From assembly GCF_041734735.1 (NCBI RefSeq), contig NC_134900.1:30859870-30923869 (forward strand): 64,000 nt of DNA, written 5' to 3'. Under the pieces are notes generated by a model. That model worked only from the letters and a program-made list of their open reading frames with translations, made no database searches and was not told where the DNA came from. The DNA comes from Babylonia areolata. Lineage: Eukaryota > Mollusca > Gastropoda > Neogastropoda > Buccinidae. This document shows positions 22,311 to 34,191 of this stretch, piece by piece; position 1 is the stretch's first letter, and each line of letters begins with the position of its first letter. Position numbers and translations under genes: made by a program.

Positions 22311-22700
22311 TTCCTTGAAACTGAAAGTGTATTGAGTGATGCTGACAAACCACAAATACTCCAAATAATAAATCAAACATGTACAAGAATTACATGCAAT
22401 GTCTCCACTGCATTCTTGTTTTATTTGCATTTCAGCATTCATTTACACAAGCAAAACACAAAAAAGCAAAACATGTGCACATATTGGAATCATATTGTCT
22501 ATTTCTTCCTTGAAACTGAAAGTGTATTGAGTGATGCTGACAAACCACAAATACTCCAAATAATGAATCAAAACATGTACAAGAATTAAATGCAATGTCT
22601 CCACTGCATTCTGTTTTATTCGCATTTCAGCATTCATTTACGAGGGCAAAACACAAAAAAAGCAAAACATATGCACACATTGGAATCACATTGTCCATTT
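22311..22700. repeat. tandem duplication, period 195 bases, two copies
   Basis: TTCCTTGAAACTGAAAGTGT starts at 22311 and 22506; the copies are nearly identical. On the minus strand each contains an AATAAA-like word, for example TTTATT at 22615-22620 on the plus strand. Confidence 0.9.
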
Positions 22701-22753
22701 TCTAGATCATGATAACAGGTCAGGCAAATCAACCACAGGGAAAGCTGGAAATT

Positions 22754-23602
22754 TCATGCCCTTAAGACCGCAGTTGTAATCCCATCCCCCTCCTTTATCA
22801 GAGTTTTTCTGAAACAAATGTTCACATTAATTTATTTAGTTGCCATATTTCACTGACTACAAGGTGCTGTGGATTATAAGGCATGTCTTCAATTTTTCTT
22901 TACATTCTGTTTTTAAGAAAACAAAGTGCAACATATTATAATAATAGTAATAATGAAATATCATATTACGGTTATCATAACATATCATAAGGCATGCATC
23001 AAAATTTTAAACAAAAAGTCAAGCATTCATGTTTTTTTTTGTTTTTTTTAAATCTGTTAATAATATGATAGTTATACGGTTACATATGAAAATTAATGCT
23101 TCACATGTACTGACATACAATATAATGCAAGGTGTTCAGTTTTCTGCACATATTACATAATACAAAAGCAATTTCTTTTTAAAGTCATAGAAAACCAGAT
23201 CCATTATATGTGTTATATTTTTCTATGAATATAGTAGCTTTGTTTCCGTATATTTATAAACATGTTTTTGACGTTGATCTACTATGACTGATTTTTTCAT
23301 TTCTGAAGAAAATCTTTGCTCATAAATTTTTATTCTTATTGGGTTCACTCCCCACATGTGGAAGGTAGCACTGTTTTACATGGTTACCAGCAGCATAGCA
23401 GAGAACCCCGATCTGCCCTAACTACAAGCACAACAGCGTGACACATGAAGAGAAAACAACAATATCAAAGGAGTCGCTCACCCCCCCATTTGAGATTCCA
23501 CCACCACAACAGGCTTTTGGCTTTCCACACTGTGCAAAGTGGACGCCAGCTGACCAAGGGAGGACACAGGTCCTGATGTGGATGGGGACATTCGGCCTCT
23601 AA
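22754..23602 (-). CDS. possible last two exons of an unidentified gene
   Basis: The minus-strand exon-like segment 23602-23482 has acceptor TTTTCAG and donor GTGAGC and reads SGPVSSLGQLASTLHSVE. Joined in phase to 22808 (acceptor GTTTCAG), it would end at a TGA at 22756-22754, with AATAAA at 22620-22615 downstream. A second frame from 22808 is also open (KGGGWDYNCGLKGMKFPAFP, stop at 22708) but does not match the phase. I do not recognise the protein, and no upstream exons were found with confidence. This could be coincidence. Confidence 0.3.
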
Positions 23603-23819
23603 CTGAAAACAGCAAAACACATGTGTGTGTATTATCCTTTCTTGTATTGTGTCAGCTGGTTTCAGTTCTAAGGAGATGGAATGATCCACATATATATGCC
23701 ACACAACATCTGCTTTCACACACACATACATACACAACAGGAAGCAGATGCCTGACATATGCTTAGATCTAATTACGCTGGTAAGTCTTTGAGAGTCTAT
23801 CAAATAATAAAATATCTAT

Positions 23820-23895
23820 CTATCTAACTGTGTATCTATCTATCTGTGCATCTATCTGTCTGTGTATGTGTGTGTGTGGGAGGGGGGGGGAACAG
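23820..23895. repeat. (ATCT)n and G-rich low complexity
   Basis: TATC/TGTC repeats passing into GTGTGTGGGAGGGGGGGG. Confidence 0.75.
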
Positions 23896-24235
23896 CATAA
23901 AAAAAGAAGAAATTTACAAAGTGAACAAATGGGTAATAAAAATAGAACAATATGAAAGATACACACACACACACACAATGACATATACACAAAAGACACA
24001 CTATGGCAAGAAACCAAAGTGAAATCATGATGAAAATAAGCCTCGACTCAAGTTTGTTTTGATTCCATTCATACTGAGCCATGGTCTGCATAAATAAAAT
24101 ATCCTTGTTCAAACAAACGGAGTACGACTGCTTACATGGCAGCACAGGCTTGGCTTGCAAGGTCAACCCGTAAACCAATGCAGTGTTCTGTGCTGAGCAT
24201 TAATGATGAGGACTGAAGTGAACTGTACTGTATTC

Positions 24236-25042
24236 AACTTCCTCTTCTTTATTCAAGGACCACAACTCCCATGTTCACTTGTATACATGACTGGGCTTTT
24301 ACGTGTATGACAGTTTGTATCCCCAATATGTAGGCAGACATATCCCATTTTCCAGGGTGCATGCTGGGTATGTTTTTGTTTCCATAAACGATGGGCGCAA
24401 CAGCTGAGTGGTGAAAGCGCTGGACTTTCAATCTGAGGCCCAGAGGGTCCCGGGTTTGAATCTTGGTGACAGCGCCTGGTGGGTAAAGGGTGGATATTTT
24501 TCCAATCTCCCAGGTCAACATATGTGTAGACCTGCTACTGTGCTAGTGCCTGAACCCCCTTCGTGTGTATACTCAAGCAGAAGATCAAATATGCACGTTC
24601 AAGATCCTGTAATACATGTCAGTGTTCTGTGAGTTATGGAAACAAGAAATACCCAGCATGCACACCCCTGAAAGCAGAGTATGGCTGCCTACATGACGGG
24701 GTAACAACGATCATACACATAAAAAGCCCACTCGTATACATACGAGTGAACATGGGAGTTGCAGCCCATGAACAGAGATGAAGTTTCCATAAACCACTTA
24801 ACGCTGGCATGGGTTATGGGATCTTTAACTTTTTTTAACATGTATATTTTATCTTCTGCATGCGTATACACACAAAGGGGCTTCAGGCAATAACAGGTCT
24901 ACACATCTGTTAGCGTGGGAGATCAGGAAAATCCCCACCCTTTACCCATCAGGTGCTGTGACTGGGATTCCCACCAAGGACCCTCAGATTTGAAGTCCAA
25001 TGCTTCAAACATTCAGCTGTTGCACCCTGCCACTGTACTCAA
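24236..25042 (-). mobile_element. old SINE-B copy split by a younger SINE-B
   Basis: The 3' half at 24236-24389 and 5' half at 24783-25042 are diverged SINE-B in minus orientation. The break is filled by a plus-strand SINE-B with a 12-base duplication, GTTTCCATAAAC, at 24378-24389 and 24783-24794. Confidence 0.85.
24390..24782 (+). mobile_element. SINE family B, inserted head-on into an older SINE-B
   Basis: Starts GATGGGCGCAACAGCTGAGT, has B box GGGTTTGAATC and runs to CAGCCCATGAACAGAG. It is the only clear plus-strand SINE-B in the window. Confidence 0.88.
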
Positions 25043-25154
25043 CTGAACTGTATAATTCAGTATTTACCTTTTGTAAACTGCTGGACTGATATCTATGAAA
25101 TATTGTGTGCAGATCTGCATCATGGTCAGTTTCAAACAAACAAACAAAAAAACG

Positions 25155-25330
25155 ACCAGCTGCTGTGGCAAAATGGTTAGTTTCTCAGACCGACAACTGG
25201 GAGCACAAGTGTTCTGGCCCATCAATCTCCAGAGCTGATTTTCTTCTTGGGTTTACTAACCATACATGTGGCAGGTAATACTGGGTTACACGGTTACCAG
25301 TACCAGGAAAACCTCTGATCGGACTTATAA
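25155..25330 (+). mobile_element. diverged tRNA-derived repeat (tentative)
   Basis: The head-like GCAAAATGGTTAGTTTCTC is followed by GGGTTTACTAACCATACATG and GGTTACCAGTACCAGG. The latter part resembles 23338-23430 (ACTCCCCACATGTGGAAGG...GGTTACCAGCAGCA). Confidence 0.35.
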
Positions 25331-25339
25331 AAAATTAAA

Positions 25340-27780
25340 TGCCACAGGTGTTCTGCATGCCCTAGATACACCTTAGCAGTAAACAATCTTCCAAGGAAGT
25401 GGTAGGGCTCACAGAAAAGTTTTTCTGTGGGCAGGTTCACAATATATCCTCAAAATGACCGGTGCAGTACTCACACAAGGCATTACTGGAGAATGGTTCC
25501 ATACTTCAGTTAAAGAAAAGAGATGTATGTTGGTATGACCTCATAACAAGAACCAATGGCCTTGCTAAAACAATCCTCCAGTGGACTGTGGACTGTTGGG
25601 GGAGGAATGCAGAGAGGAAGATAAAAAAATAAAATAATAAAGGACTGACACTGGGGAAACCATCTGCAGAGACTCAGGCTTTGACATACATACACCTAAC
25701 AGCGATGGAGGAATCTGGTGTACAATTGAACACTGTCAACAAAACCAACTCACCCCCTAATGTCAGACCATTTTTATCCACACAGATGGCACCCTGCATT
25801 CCTGGTGCACGGCAGCTGCAACAAGACAATGACAATATACATTATAATCATTCTAACTTCTGGGGCAGTTTGCTGTTTCCTTTTCATTCCTACCTGGCCT
25901 ACTATCAACCATCACAATATGTGCACAGTACACTACAGGTACATCCAGACTTCTTCAGATTCATGAGCAATACAATATTTTAACAAATTATTCACCAGGG
26001 TGGAATGGTGGGAAATGGCTTGTAATGTATTTTATCTGTTATTACGACTTACTTTTTAAAAAGACTAAAAGCTGCACACTCCACCTGTGATTCTACATGT
26101 CCTATCATCCATGGGTCTATGTGTTCTGTGGAATTCAAACTGGGACAGTTTCTACCTGACAATTATATGCTGCTTATAACATGATAATGTAAATAAATTT
26201 GTGATGTTCTAATTACATCCAGGTAATGCATACATGTTCATCTACTGTTTGAACAAGTTTTTGTGAAAACCATCTGCAGTCATTCTGCAGTTTCTTATGG
26301 AAACCACTGCAATGGACCAAACTTCACGCTTTGTGATCAACCAAGTCAAGTGTTTCAAGTTTGAAAAAAACAACAAAAAAAAACCAAGTTCACTGTACTG
26401 ACTAAAATCATGAAAGATGACTCCATTGTAAACATAAAATCCTCTATAAGGCATGGCTAGGAGTTCTGTGATCCATTGGTCAACTAGTTGCTCCAGGCAA
26501 CAATGCAGCAGTTTCAATGCATCGAAGTTACCCTAATCGTACCAAGATTACTGTAAATTTCATTCTGCTATTCCTCTGCAGTTCTGCCTTTGCAAAACTC
26601 TTCCCTGAAAAGAATATATCTTTATGCCTGTGTAGTTGTCGTTTGTAGTTTTGAATATCAGGTGGGACTGGAGATCTTAATGAAATCCAATGAAAACTTT
26701 TGTTTTTATCCATCCATTGTCGGTTGTACATTTGCATTTTCCTATTTTAGTATCATACGGACATGATTATAACGATAATTTTCGCGCACAGCTGTAGCGA
26801 TTTTACCACCAGCAGATGTTTAGACCCACTTTCCCAGGTTTTCGGCTGTTTTTCGAGGGCTATACTTAATTTTGTTAGAAATCCAATCGGTGCACTATTG
26901 ATGATGTGCAGTTGTCTTCCAGGTCCAAAATATCGTCTGCAAGTGCAAAGAAGTGTTCTTTCGGTACTGGTCTCAGAACTGAAGAAAAAAAAAAGGAAAT
27001 TACAAAAGTTTTATCACAGTTCATATACAAGAGTGAGCTTCTCAGCACTATAAATATAATTATTTGTCGTCAGAGAACTTGAAGTGAATTGTCACTCCTG
27101 TCATAAATAATAATAATAAAACTGCTTTCTTGCAAGCTCGGGTGCTTCGCATGAATATGACGAAATGAACGGCATTCTGATGTCAAAGTTGTATGGGGGT
27201 GGGCCGAAGAATGAATATTGAAGTAATAAACGATTTCATTACATTTCGTCCAGCTGTCTTTCTATTGCTCTCTCCATTTCGCAGTCACCGGACTCAGCTG
27301 ATCAGCTGCCAAGCAGACGGTTCTCGCACGTTCACCGATGTCACGTGGTGTTTTGATTCGTGCCAAGAGAAAATTAGATGTATTGGCTATACATGCAGCA
27401 GCCGTAAGAAGACGTCGACACAACAGACCAAAAACAGACTATTGGATCAAATAAATACGTTATGTGTGAAAATAATGCAACGATAAATAGATCTATTGCT
27501 TAAAGGTATTGGGGAGAGATCAGGACCTGAGCCAATCGATCTGTTGAGACAATGTCATGGGTTTTTTTTGTTTTTGTTTTTTTTCTGCCTGGAAGGTCGG
27601 AGTTCATTTTCCTTTCAGCGTTTCCTCATTCCACCTAAGAAAAAACAAACATGCTATTAAAAAAAAAACAAACCAACACACATACACACACACACACAAA
27701 AAAAAACACAAAAACCCAAACCACACACACACACACATAATTACATATATATATTGAAAAACTACTGAGGCAAACTGCAG
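25340..27780. other. region with no recognised gene
   Basis: Contains open frames without low complexity, such as 25681-25983 (+, 100 codons) and 26528-26737 (-, 69 codons, QNYKRQLHRHKDIFFSGKS). I cannot match either to a family or build a gene from them. CpG and GC are modestly raised near 27240-27440. Confidence 0.4.
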
Positions 27781-27789
27781 TTTAAGGAT

Positions 27790-29000
27790 GGGTCTGACAC
27801 AACTTCCAGTGGTCTACTCTCCATGCAGTCTCACTAGAAGGCAGTCAAATCAAATGCCACATTTTCAAGCTCTGCCATGGCCTTACCTCCACAAACTGCA
27901 TGTGCATATTGTACCCCATCTGCAGAAAAGAAATCATTGCCAGTCACACCCAGATGCATATAATGTCTCTGCAAAGACCTTGTCATAGTCAACTTTGGTG
28001 CACTCAGCATCATCGATGAAGTGATTCTTCTGGACATTGTAGAGTGTTGTGGCAGCTTTTCTGGTGCATCTGTTCCATTCAATCTGTGGGGAGAGGTAAC
28101 CCATGCTTATGTAAACCAGGTTTTGGAATGTGTGCACCATTTCCAGCTGATGGTGGTCTGTCCACAACCAGCTTCTTCTTCTGCATTCACTCGTATGCAC
28201 ACGAGTGGGCTTTTACATGTATGACCGTTTTTACCCCGCCATGTAGGCAGCCATACTCCGTTTTCGGGGGTGTGCATGCTGGGTATGTTCTTGTTTCCAT
28301 AACCCACCGAACGCCGACATGGATTACAGGATCTTTAACGTGCATATTTGATCATCTGCTTGCATATACACGCGAAGGGGGTTCAGGCACTAGCAGGTCT
28401 GCACATATGTTGACCTGGGAGATCGTTAAATCTCCACCCTTTACCCACCAGGCGCCGTCACCGTGATTCGAACCCGGGATCCTCAGATTGACAGTCCAAT
28501 GCTTTAACCACTCGGCTATTGTGCCAGTCGTCCACAACCAGCATCTTGCTTTTACTTCGGACTGATGGCAGGCCATAAGTCTGTATGCTGCAGTGGACTG
28601 GCTCCACTGTTTTAGGTCTTCTGAGTGCTGTGTGAGTGCTAGAACTGGGTTGTTAGCAAAGAGGTCTTGTAAGTATTTTTGGATTTGGCCGAGTCTCAGA
28701 AAGTTGCAATTTGATCTGCTGTGTAGGTAGGTACCTTGTACCATCGAAGGCCTAACCAAAAGCATTTCTCAACACTGAAGATGTCAAGCAGTGTGGGGGC
28801 CACAGCACATCCCTACTTCATTCCACCACAGATGCTGACCAGGTCAGAGAACCATAATATGGACACTCATCGAGTTCGTGATGCAGAGCAGCATGGTTGG
28901 GCAACATTTTTTTTGTCCTGGCCAAGATCTGAATGAGGCCATTTCTGATGACAAGGCCAATGGTCTTTCACAAACTGATGAAGGTAACATACAGGTTTCC
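27790..29000 (-). mobile_element. decayed LINE reverse transcriptase fragment
   Basis: Minus-strand pieces match RT motifs: GGMK-stop-GCAVAPTLLDIF for the usual GVKQGCVLAPTLF (28839-28780 area), FANNPVLALTQHSEDL for FADDxALxA, and LEMVHTFQNLVYISMGYLS for the FKYLGS region. Stops and frame changes are present, so it is dead. It is split by SINE-B at 28173-28529. Confidence 0.65.
28173..28529 (-). mobile_element. SINE family B inserted into a dead LINE
   Basis: Full-length copy flanked by a perfect 13-base duplication GTCCACAACCAGC at 28160-28172 and 28530-28542. The LINE reading resumes across it (WLWT ... TDHHQLEM). Confidence 0.93.
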
Positions 29001-29009
29001 TCTCTTCCA

Positions 29010-32000
29010 TGCTCTTTTCCTTAATTAGGTTGCCCGAGTGAGAAAATTATGTCCATGGTGGATCTCTTGGCTCTGGACCCACTGTGACCTTCTGCAAGAA
29101 CTTTTGAACGAAAGGACAATTCATGCAGACTTTCTACATTATAATGAGAAACCTGATGCCTAAATGGTTCCTAACTTGCTCCTATAAACTTTCGTTCACT
29201 CTCTTCACGATTTCTTTTGAGAAAAAAAAAATCTTAGTATTTTTATGCCAGCAATAATTGTGCATCCTTTTTAAAAGAGAACTGGGATTTTAGAATTGAG
29301 AATATCAAAAGTTATTCATTCAGGGGATAAAGAGATCTTAAGTTTATAGGAAAAATGCACATTGTAAAAAAAACCCCACTAGTTTCCTGAATAATTCACA
29401 AAATTCAGGCTTTCATATTTCAGAAAAGGTTTTCATCAAGATCAATACAATGCTCTATAGATTTTTCTGGCATAAACAGAACTGCAGCAGAAAAAGCTTA
29501 CAAGAAAGTTAAAGTAAGTGTTGTATAATGTGGTTTTGAACAGTAGGGTTTTAAGATGACAGACGTTAGACAAATGTTACCAATATTCCTTTTGCAGTGG
29601 ATGGCACGTCTTTGTAATGCAGGACAACACGGGTTTATATGTCCTGAAATACTTGCAAATTTTAGTGCATTCAATTTGTGTGTTTTTCGCAAATGTAAAA
29701 AGTACTGCATTTAAGTATATATATCTGGTTAATTCCCAATTTTGGAAATCTGTTTTGTAAACGTGGTTAGATCTTGAAAAGCAAGCCTGTGGAACACCTT
29801 ATTCAAACCTATTATGGAATAATAGACACACAAAATATCAGGGAAATGTTTTCCTGACCAGGTGAGAGGTGGGATAATACATGTAAAAGATGGTTTGTGC
29901 TCATGGTATTTTGACCTGTAATGAAATATGTATGGAAATTGGAAAGTCCCCAGCAAGAGTATAACTTTAAGAGTGAAATGTTGTTTGTGGTTGTTGCTGC
30001 TGTTCGACAGTTCAACTCTAGAACTAATGAACGAGAGCAGTTTGATGCTGACATGTCGAATATGCCTCCTTACAGTGGTAAGAAATTATTCACTTGTAAA
30101 GACTTCAGATCAGTTTTGTGTTCTAATAACTACACTGTACCATAAACCATCAGGTTCTGGAGTAACAAATTTGGTGTTGAATATTATATATTCATGTATT
30201 GTTCTCAAGCAGCTGCAGAAATGGTTGGACACATCTGATCATCTCACATAAAATGATAATTTAGAGTATCCAATAAGTACTGACATCCAACTTTTCTTTT
30301 TGACCTTGCATAATCAACTGAGGTCTGGTACAATCCTGGAAAAGTGTACTTTTGATGATCATTGATTGATGAAAACTTGTGATCTTAATTTCACACAGAG
30401 AAAGGTGCTGTGACAAAGAAATAATACAAGACACCACAAAGAACACATGAGCCAAACCCCTCTGCACTGTAAACAACCAGAGTTTGCAAACAATTCATCA
30501 GTAACACTTTCCTTTATTGCATGAATGTCCACCCTTTCTGACATAGTGTTATGACACATCTAGACCTTGCTTAAAATGCTGAGAAAAAAACCAATCCCTG
30601 CCTGATATTATGGATGTCCAGTCAATGCTTCTTTCTAGCTCTCCAGTTCACACAGTATCACATCTGAAAATCATTTCTCAAATTATTCATTCTTAGTGAA
30701 GCATTTATGCATCTTAAGCTGGATAAGAGGTACATACTTACTTATTGCTGAAACATTGAAAAATATTAACAAGGTAGGTCAAGTGTTCTACAGCAAACTG
30801 AACTGTACAACATGCTAGTGACGATAGATGGTGTCAGAAAATACCTGGAAATAAGTTTCTCCCCCTTCTCCAAAACATTGTAATCTCACCGATGGACATG
30901 CACCATGCACATTTCCCACACATTTCAATGAACAGACATTCATGTACAAGTGATTAAAAGACTTGCTGGTGACCAGATTCACTTACATCAATAAATTATC
31001 ATTAAAAATATGGACAAGAACTAGGATTTTTAGGCTAATCCTACAAGAGAGCTAATCCTGCTCATGCACATATGAAGGCAGCACTATTTATCAGTGAAAT
31101 AGTCTACTGCTTTTTCACACAGCCTGGTTTACCCCATTTCTGATCACTGCTCACCGAGTGTTTCAACCGTTCCCAAAAATCAGAAACCCAAACATGGAAG
31201 GTTATCCCACTGATCAGCATGTGTTTCAAACATTGCATATGGCAGTTGGCACTAATAATATGGTTGCGTGTGTGCGTGTTGGTGGGGGGGTTGGGTGGGG
31301 GGTATGTAAAGGACCTTGTGAAGACTTAACCAGCCAAAAATGGGATCTGGGGCTGCTTTAGGCAGCAGAAGGCAGAATTGAGCACAAGACCCAACTGCCA
31401 TCATTTAAGATGCTCTGCACAGAATGGACCCACCCCTACCACAGAAGGAATTTTTCTCTTCTGAAATTCTGTTTGATATAACAAACATTTACTGAACATA
31501 CTGAGTGTCACACTGAAGAGAAATCCACACAAAAAATAAAGTTATCAATCAGGATGCAGCTCGGTTGTTTTGGCAGACATTCGTTCACATTCTGGCCTCG
31601 CTAAAAACAGTTAACCCTGATCATTCACATTCCCAGCCTCTCCTGTTAAAACTTTGTATTCCAATAGTGCAGCTGTACAGTAGTTTTAGTAGACCAGCGC
31701 TACAACAGCTGAGTGCACTGTCAAAGCCATACTTCATACACAAAACGCGCAGTGTCATCAATAACACGCTCAATCCCCTTGAGAACACTGACAAAGCAGA
31801 GGCTAAAGCCAACTAGTTAAAAGCACCAAGTAATTGAGAAAGCGAAACTGAACGTGCTCACTGCAGTACGTAAATATCCATACTTTGTCAAAGGTAAGCA
31901 AACGGGTGTTATAGATAAATCAGTACTCGGGGTACTGTATTAAGTGGCCTGACAACCTACACATGCGCAACGCCGCACCTTGTGTCGTTCTATGGAGTTA

Positions 32001-33400
32001 ACCTCATGGGACAGAAACATACACTGTATTTGTCAAGCTGCAATCTTAGTTTGCTGCCAATGTATGAATTGACCATCAGGCCCTTTGTGCACTTTTCTTT
32101 TTTTTCTTCAATTATCAGAATTTTCAACTTTTAACATCCACTATCAGAAAGCAACAAGCACAAGGGACTGACATGATTAATTCCAATCACAATAACCTAT
32201 TAACTGTTGCACACACTAAAAAATTTTTTTTTTAAATAATAAAAAAAAACCTGACATAAAACGGCACTAAACATATTGATTGTCATTTTGGGAGCAAGTG
32301 TGTGAATATGAGAGAGAAACAAAACACCACAGCAGACAGAAAGAGAAACTGCAATATCACATGGCCCAAGGCTTGGACTTTCAGTAATACACAGCCTTTT
32401 CTAGCAGCTGTGCCAAAACCAACCAAACCAGTTCTGGAGTTCTAAAAAATTTTTTTTAATGTTGCGGGCACACACACGCACGTAATGTTATGGCTATGTG
32501 TGTGTGTGCACACATGTGAATGCGTTCATACAAACAAATGAGCCTTCACCAGGCGAACCACACAAGGTCACATCAGGCTGAAAACATCAACAACATTGAT
32601 CCTGTAAATTCTGAAGAAGAAGAAAACCCTGGAAAAGAACATTAGGCAGAAGTGCAGTCAAATTCATGCACATAAACCTTGGATGTGCCTCTTAACGTTG
32701 ACCTGAGATAGTTTGCATGTCTGGGAGAACCTAAAGAAAATTAGCCACCCCGGCTCCTCCTCTAAACTCAATCTAAATTCTGAAAAAAAAATGCATGTCT
32801 ACCCCAAAGTCTTCTAATCATGCGAGATGCTTCTCTATCCCAGGTTATTGCGTTTTTTCCTGAAACTAGTGAAAGCCTGGCAGCTCCATTTTTTTTGGTT
32901 TTGTTTTGTTTGTTTCTTTTTCCAGAGGGGTGTGTGTGGGAGGAGGGGTGGGGGTTGGGGGGGGGGCATCTTCATCAGTCTCACACATTCACTTGTGACA
33001 ACTTGCCATCTTTTGCGGTCAGCACACATTCTCTTTACTTTGGCTCTAATGTAGTCAGTTATGGACTGGAGCGCATGTGCACACTGTTCTAGTAACAACT
33101 TCCCATCCACTATCAGGTTTGTCCACCCGTGAAAAAAGGTGCCCCCATGTGTGTGTTTTTTTTTTTTTCTGCAACATGTGATCCACAGTTCTAACATCCA
33201 GAATTCTCTATTTTTATAATTTTCCATGACAAATATGGCTATTCCAGAACAGGGGTGGGGGCGGGGTGTTGTATGGTTACAGTAGCAAAAACAGGAGTTG
33301 TCATTAAAGGCATGAAGCTGACAGCTTTGTCAGCTGTTCTCAGCTGCTAACTCTCCATGAAGAATTGAAGCCTAAAACAAGAGAAGAAAGAAAACAAACA
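29010..33400. other. intergenic stretch, no firm gene
   Basis: AT-rich, few SINEs. A 67-base exon-like island at about 30011-30077 (+; acceptor CGACAG, donor GTAAGA, reading NEREQFDADMSNMPPYSG) stands alone. A 58-base segment at 30719-30776 recurs exactly at 36189-36246. G-rich runs occur near 31280-31305 and 32930-32970. Nothing else recognised. Confidence 0.45.
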
Positions 33401-33420
33401 CAACTTTTGTTTTGAAACAC

Positions 33421-33426
33421 TTTAAT
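33421..33426 (-). terminator. candidate poly(A) signal ATTAAA for IPO9
   Basis: TTTAAT on the plus strand gives ATTAAA about 650 bases past the IPO9 stop. No nearer AATAAA was noticed. Position-based guess only. Confidence 0.25.
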
Positions 33427-34074
33427 AATCATTATGAACTAATACTGCCCATGGTTTGCATCTACAGCCTAGTTCTAATACAGGTCTCTAAGAACCTCAC
33501 ACACACCGCTTATACACACACACACACACGTATACAATAATCAACAGCTGCACACTTGTATTTCATTTGTCATTTTGTGTAACCATGTATCAAAGTACTG
33601 AGTTTTCCACAGGCACCGTTATCATTCTCTCCTCCTGTTAATTCTTTATAAAAGAACCCACGGAAGAAAAAGATTTAAATAACACAGGAGAAACATGGTA
33701 AAAACTACTCATGGCATGTGATAAAACCTTAACTCCCTGTTATGAATCTCAACCATGACAGCTCTTTGTACAACTAAGGATCATTGCATGACTCAAACCA
33801 ATCTGAATAAAACTTTTTAAAAAAAAAGAAGAAAAAGAAAAAACCCATAAAAGTTATTATTTTTCATCATTACCGTTCTGTACAAAGAAATGCAATGAGA
33901 AGAATAAACTTGGGGGTGGGGGTGAGGGGGGTTTGAAGGTGAATACTCCAAAAGCAAAGAGGAATAATGTGATCGTTCTTCCAGGCTTTCCCAGAACGCA
34001 CACATCACAACACAGAGAGCTTGGAACAACAGGAACAGCGGCGTGGAGGCTGGGGACCCAGACAGACGGACAGG

Positions 34075-34191
34075 TCACACATTGATGCTGATGTGACGCA
34101 GCACCTGAACCTCGGCGGGGTTGTGGTGGGCGCTGAACAAACTGTAGCAGTTGTCTGTCGATAATGTCTGAAGGAACTCTGTCAGGTACGC
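34075..34191 (-). CDS. IPO9: IPO9 exon 25, terminal
   Basis: Residues 999-1036: [38 protein letters not shown], stop TGA at 34077-34075. Confidence 0.94.
   Translation of the reverse strand, partial: AYLTEFLQTLSTDNCYSLFSAHHNPAEVQVLRHISINV

Noticed and set aside
25681-25983. A 100-codon plus-strand frame without low complexity
   Set aside because: No family features, no splice partners and no start context that stands out; left as unknown sequence.
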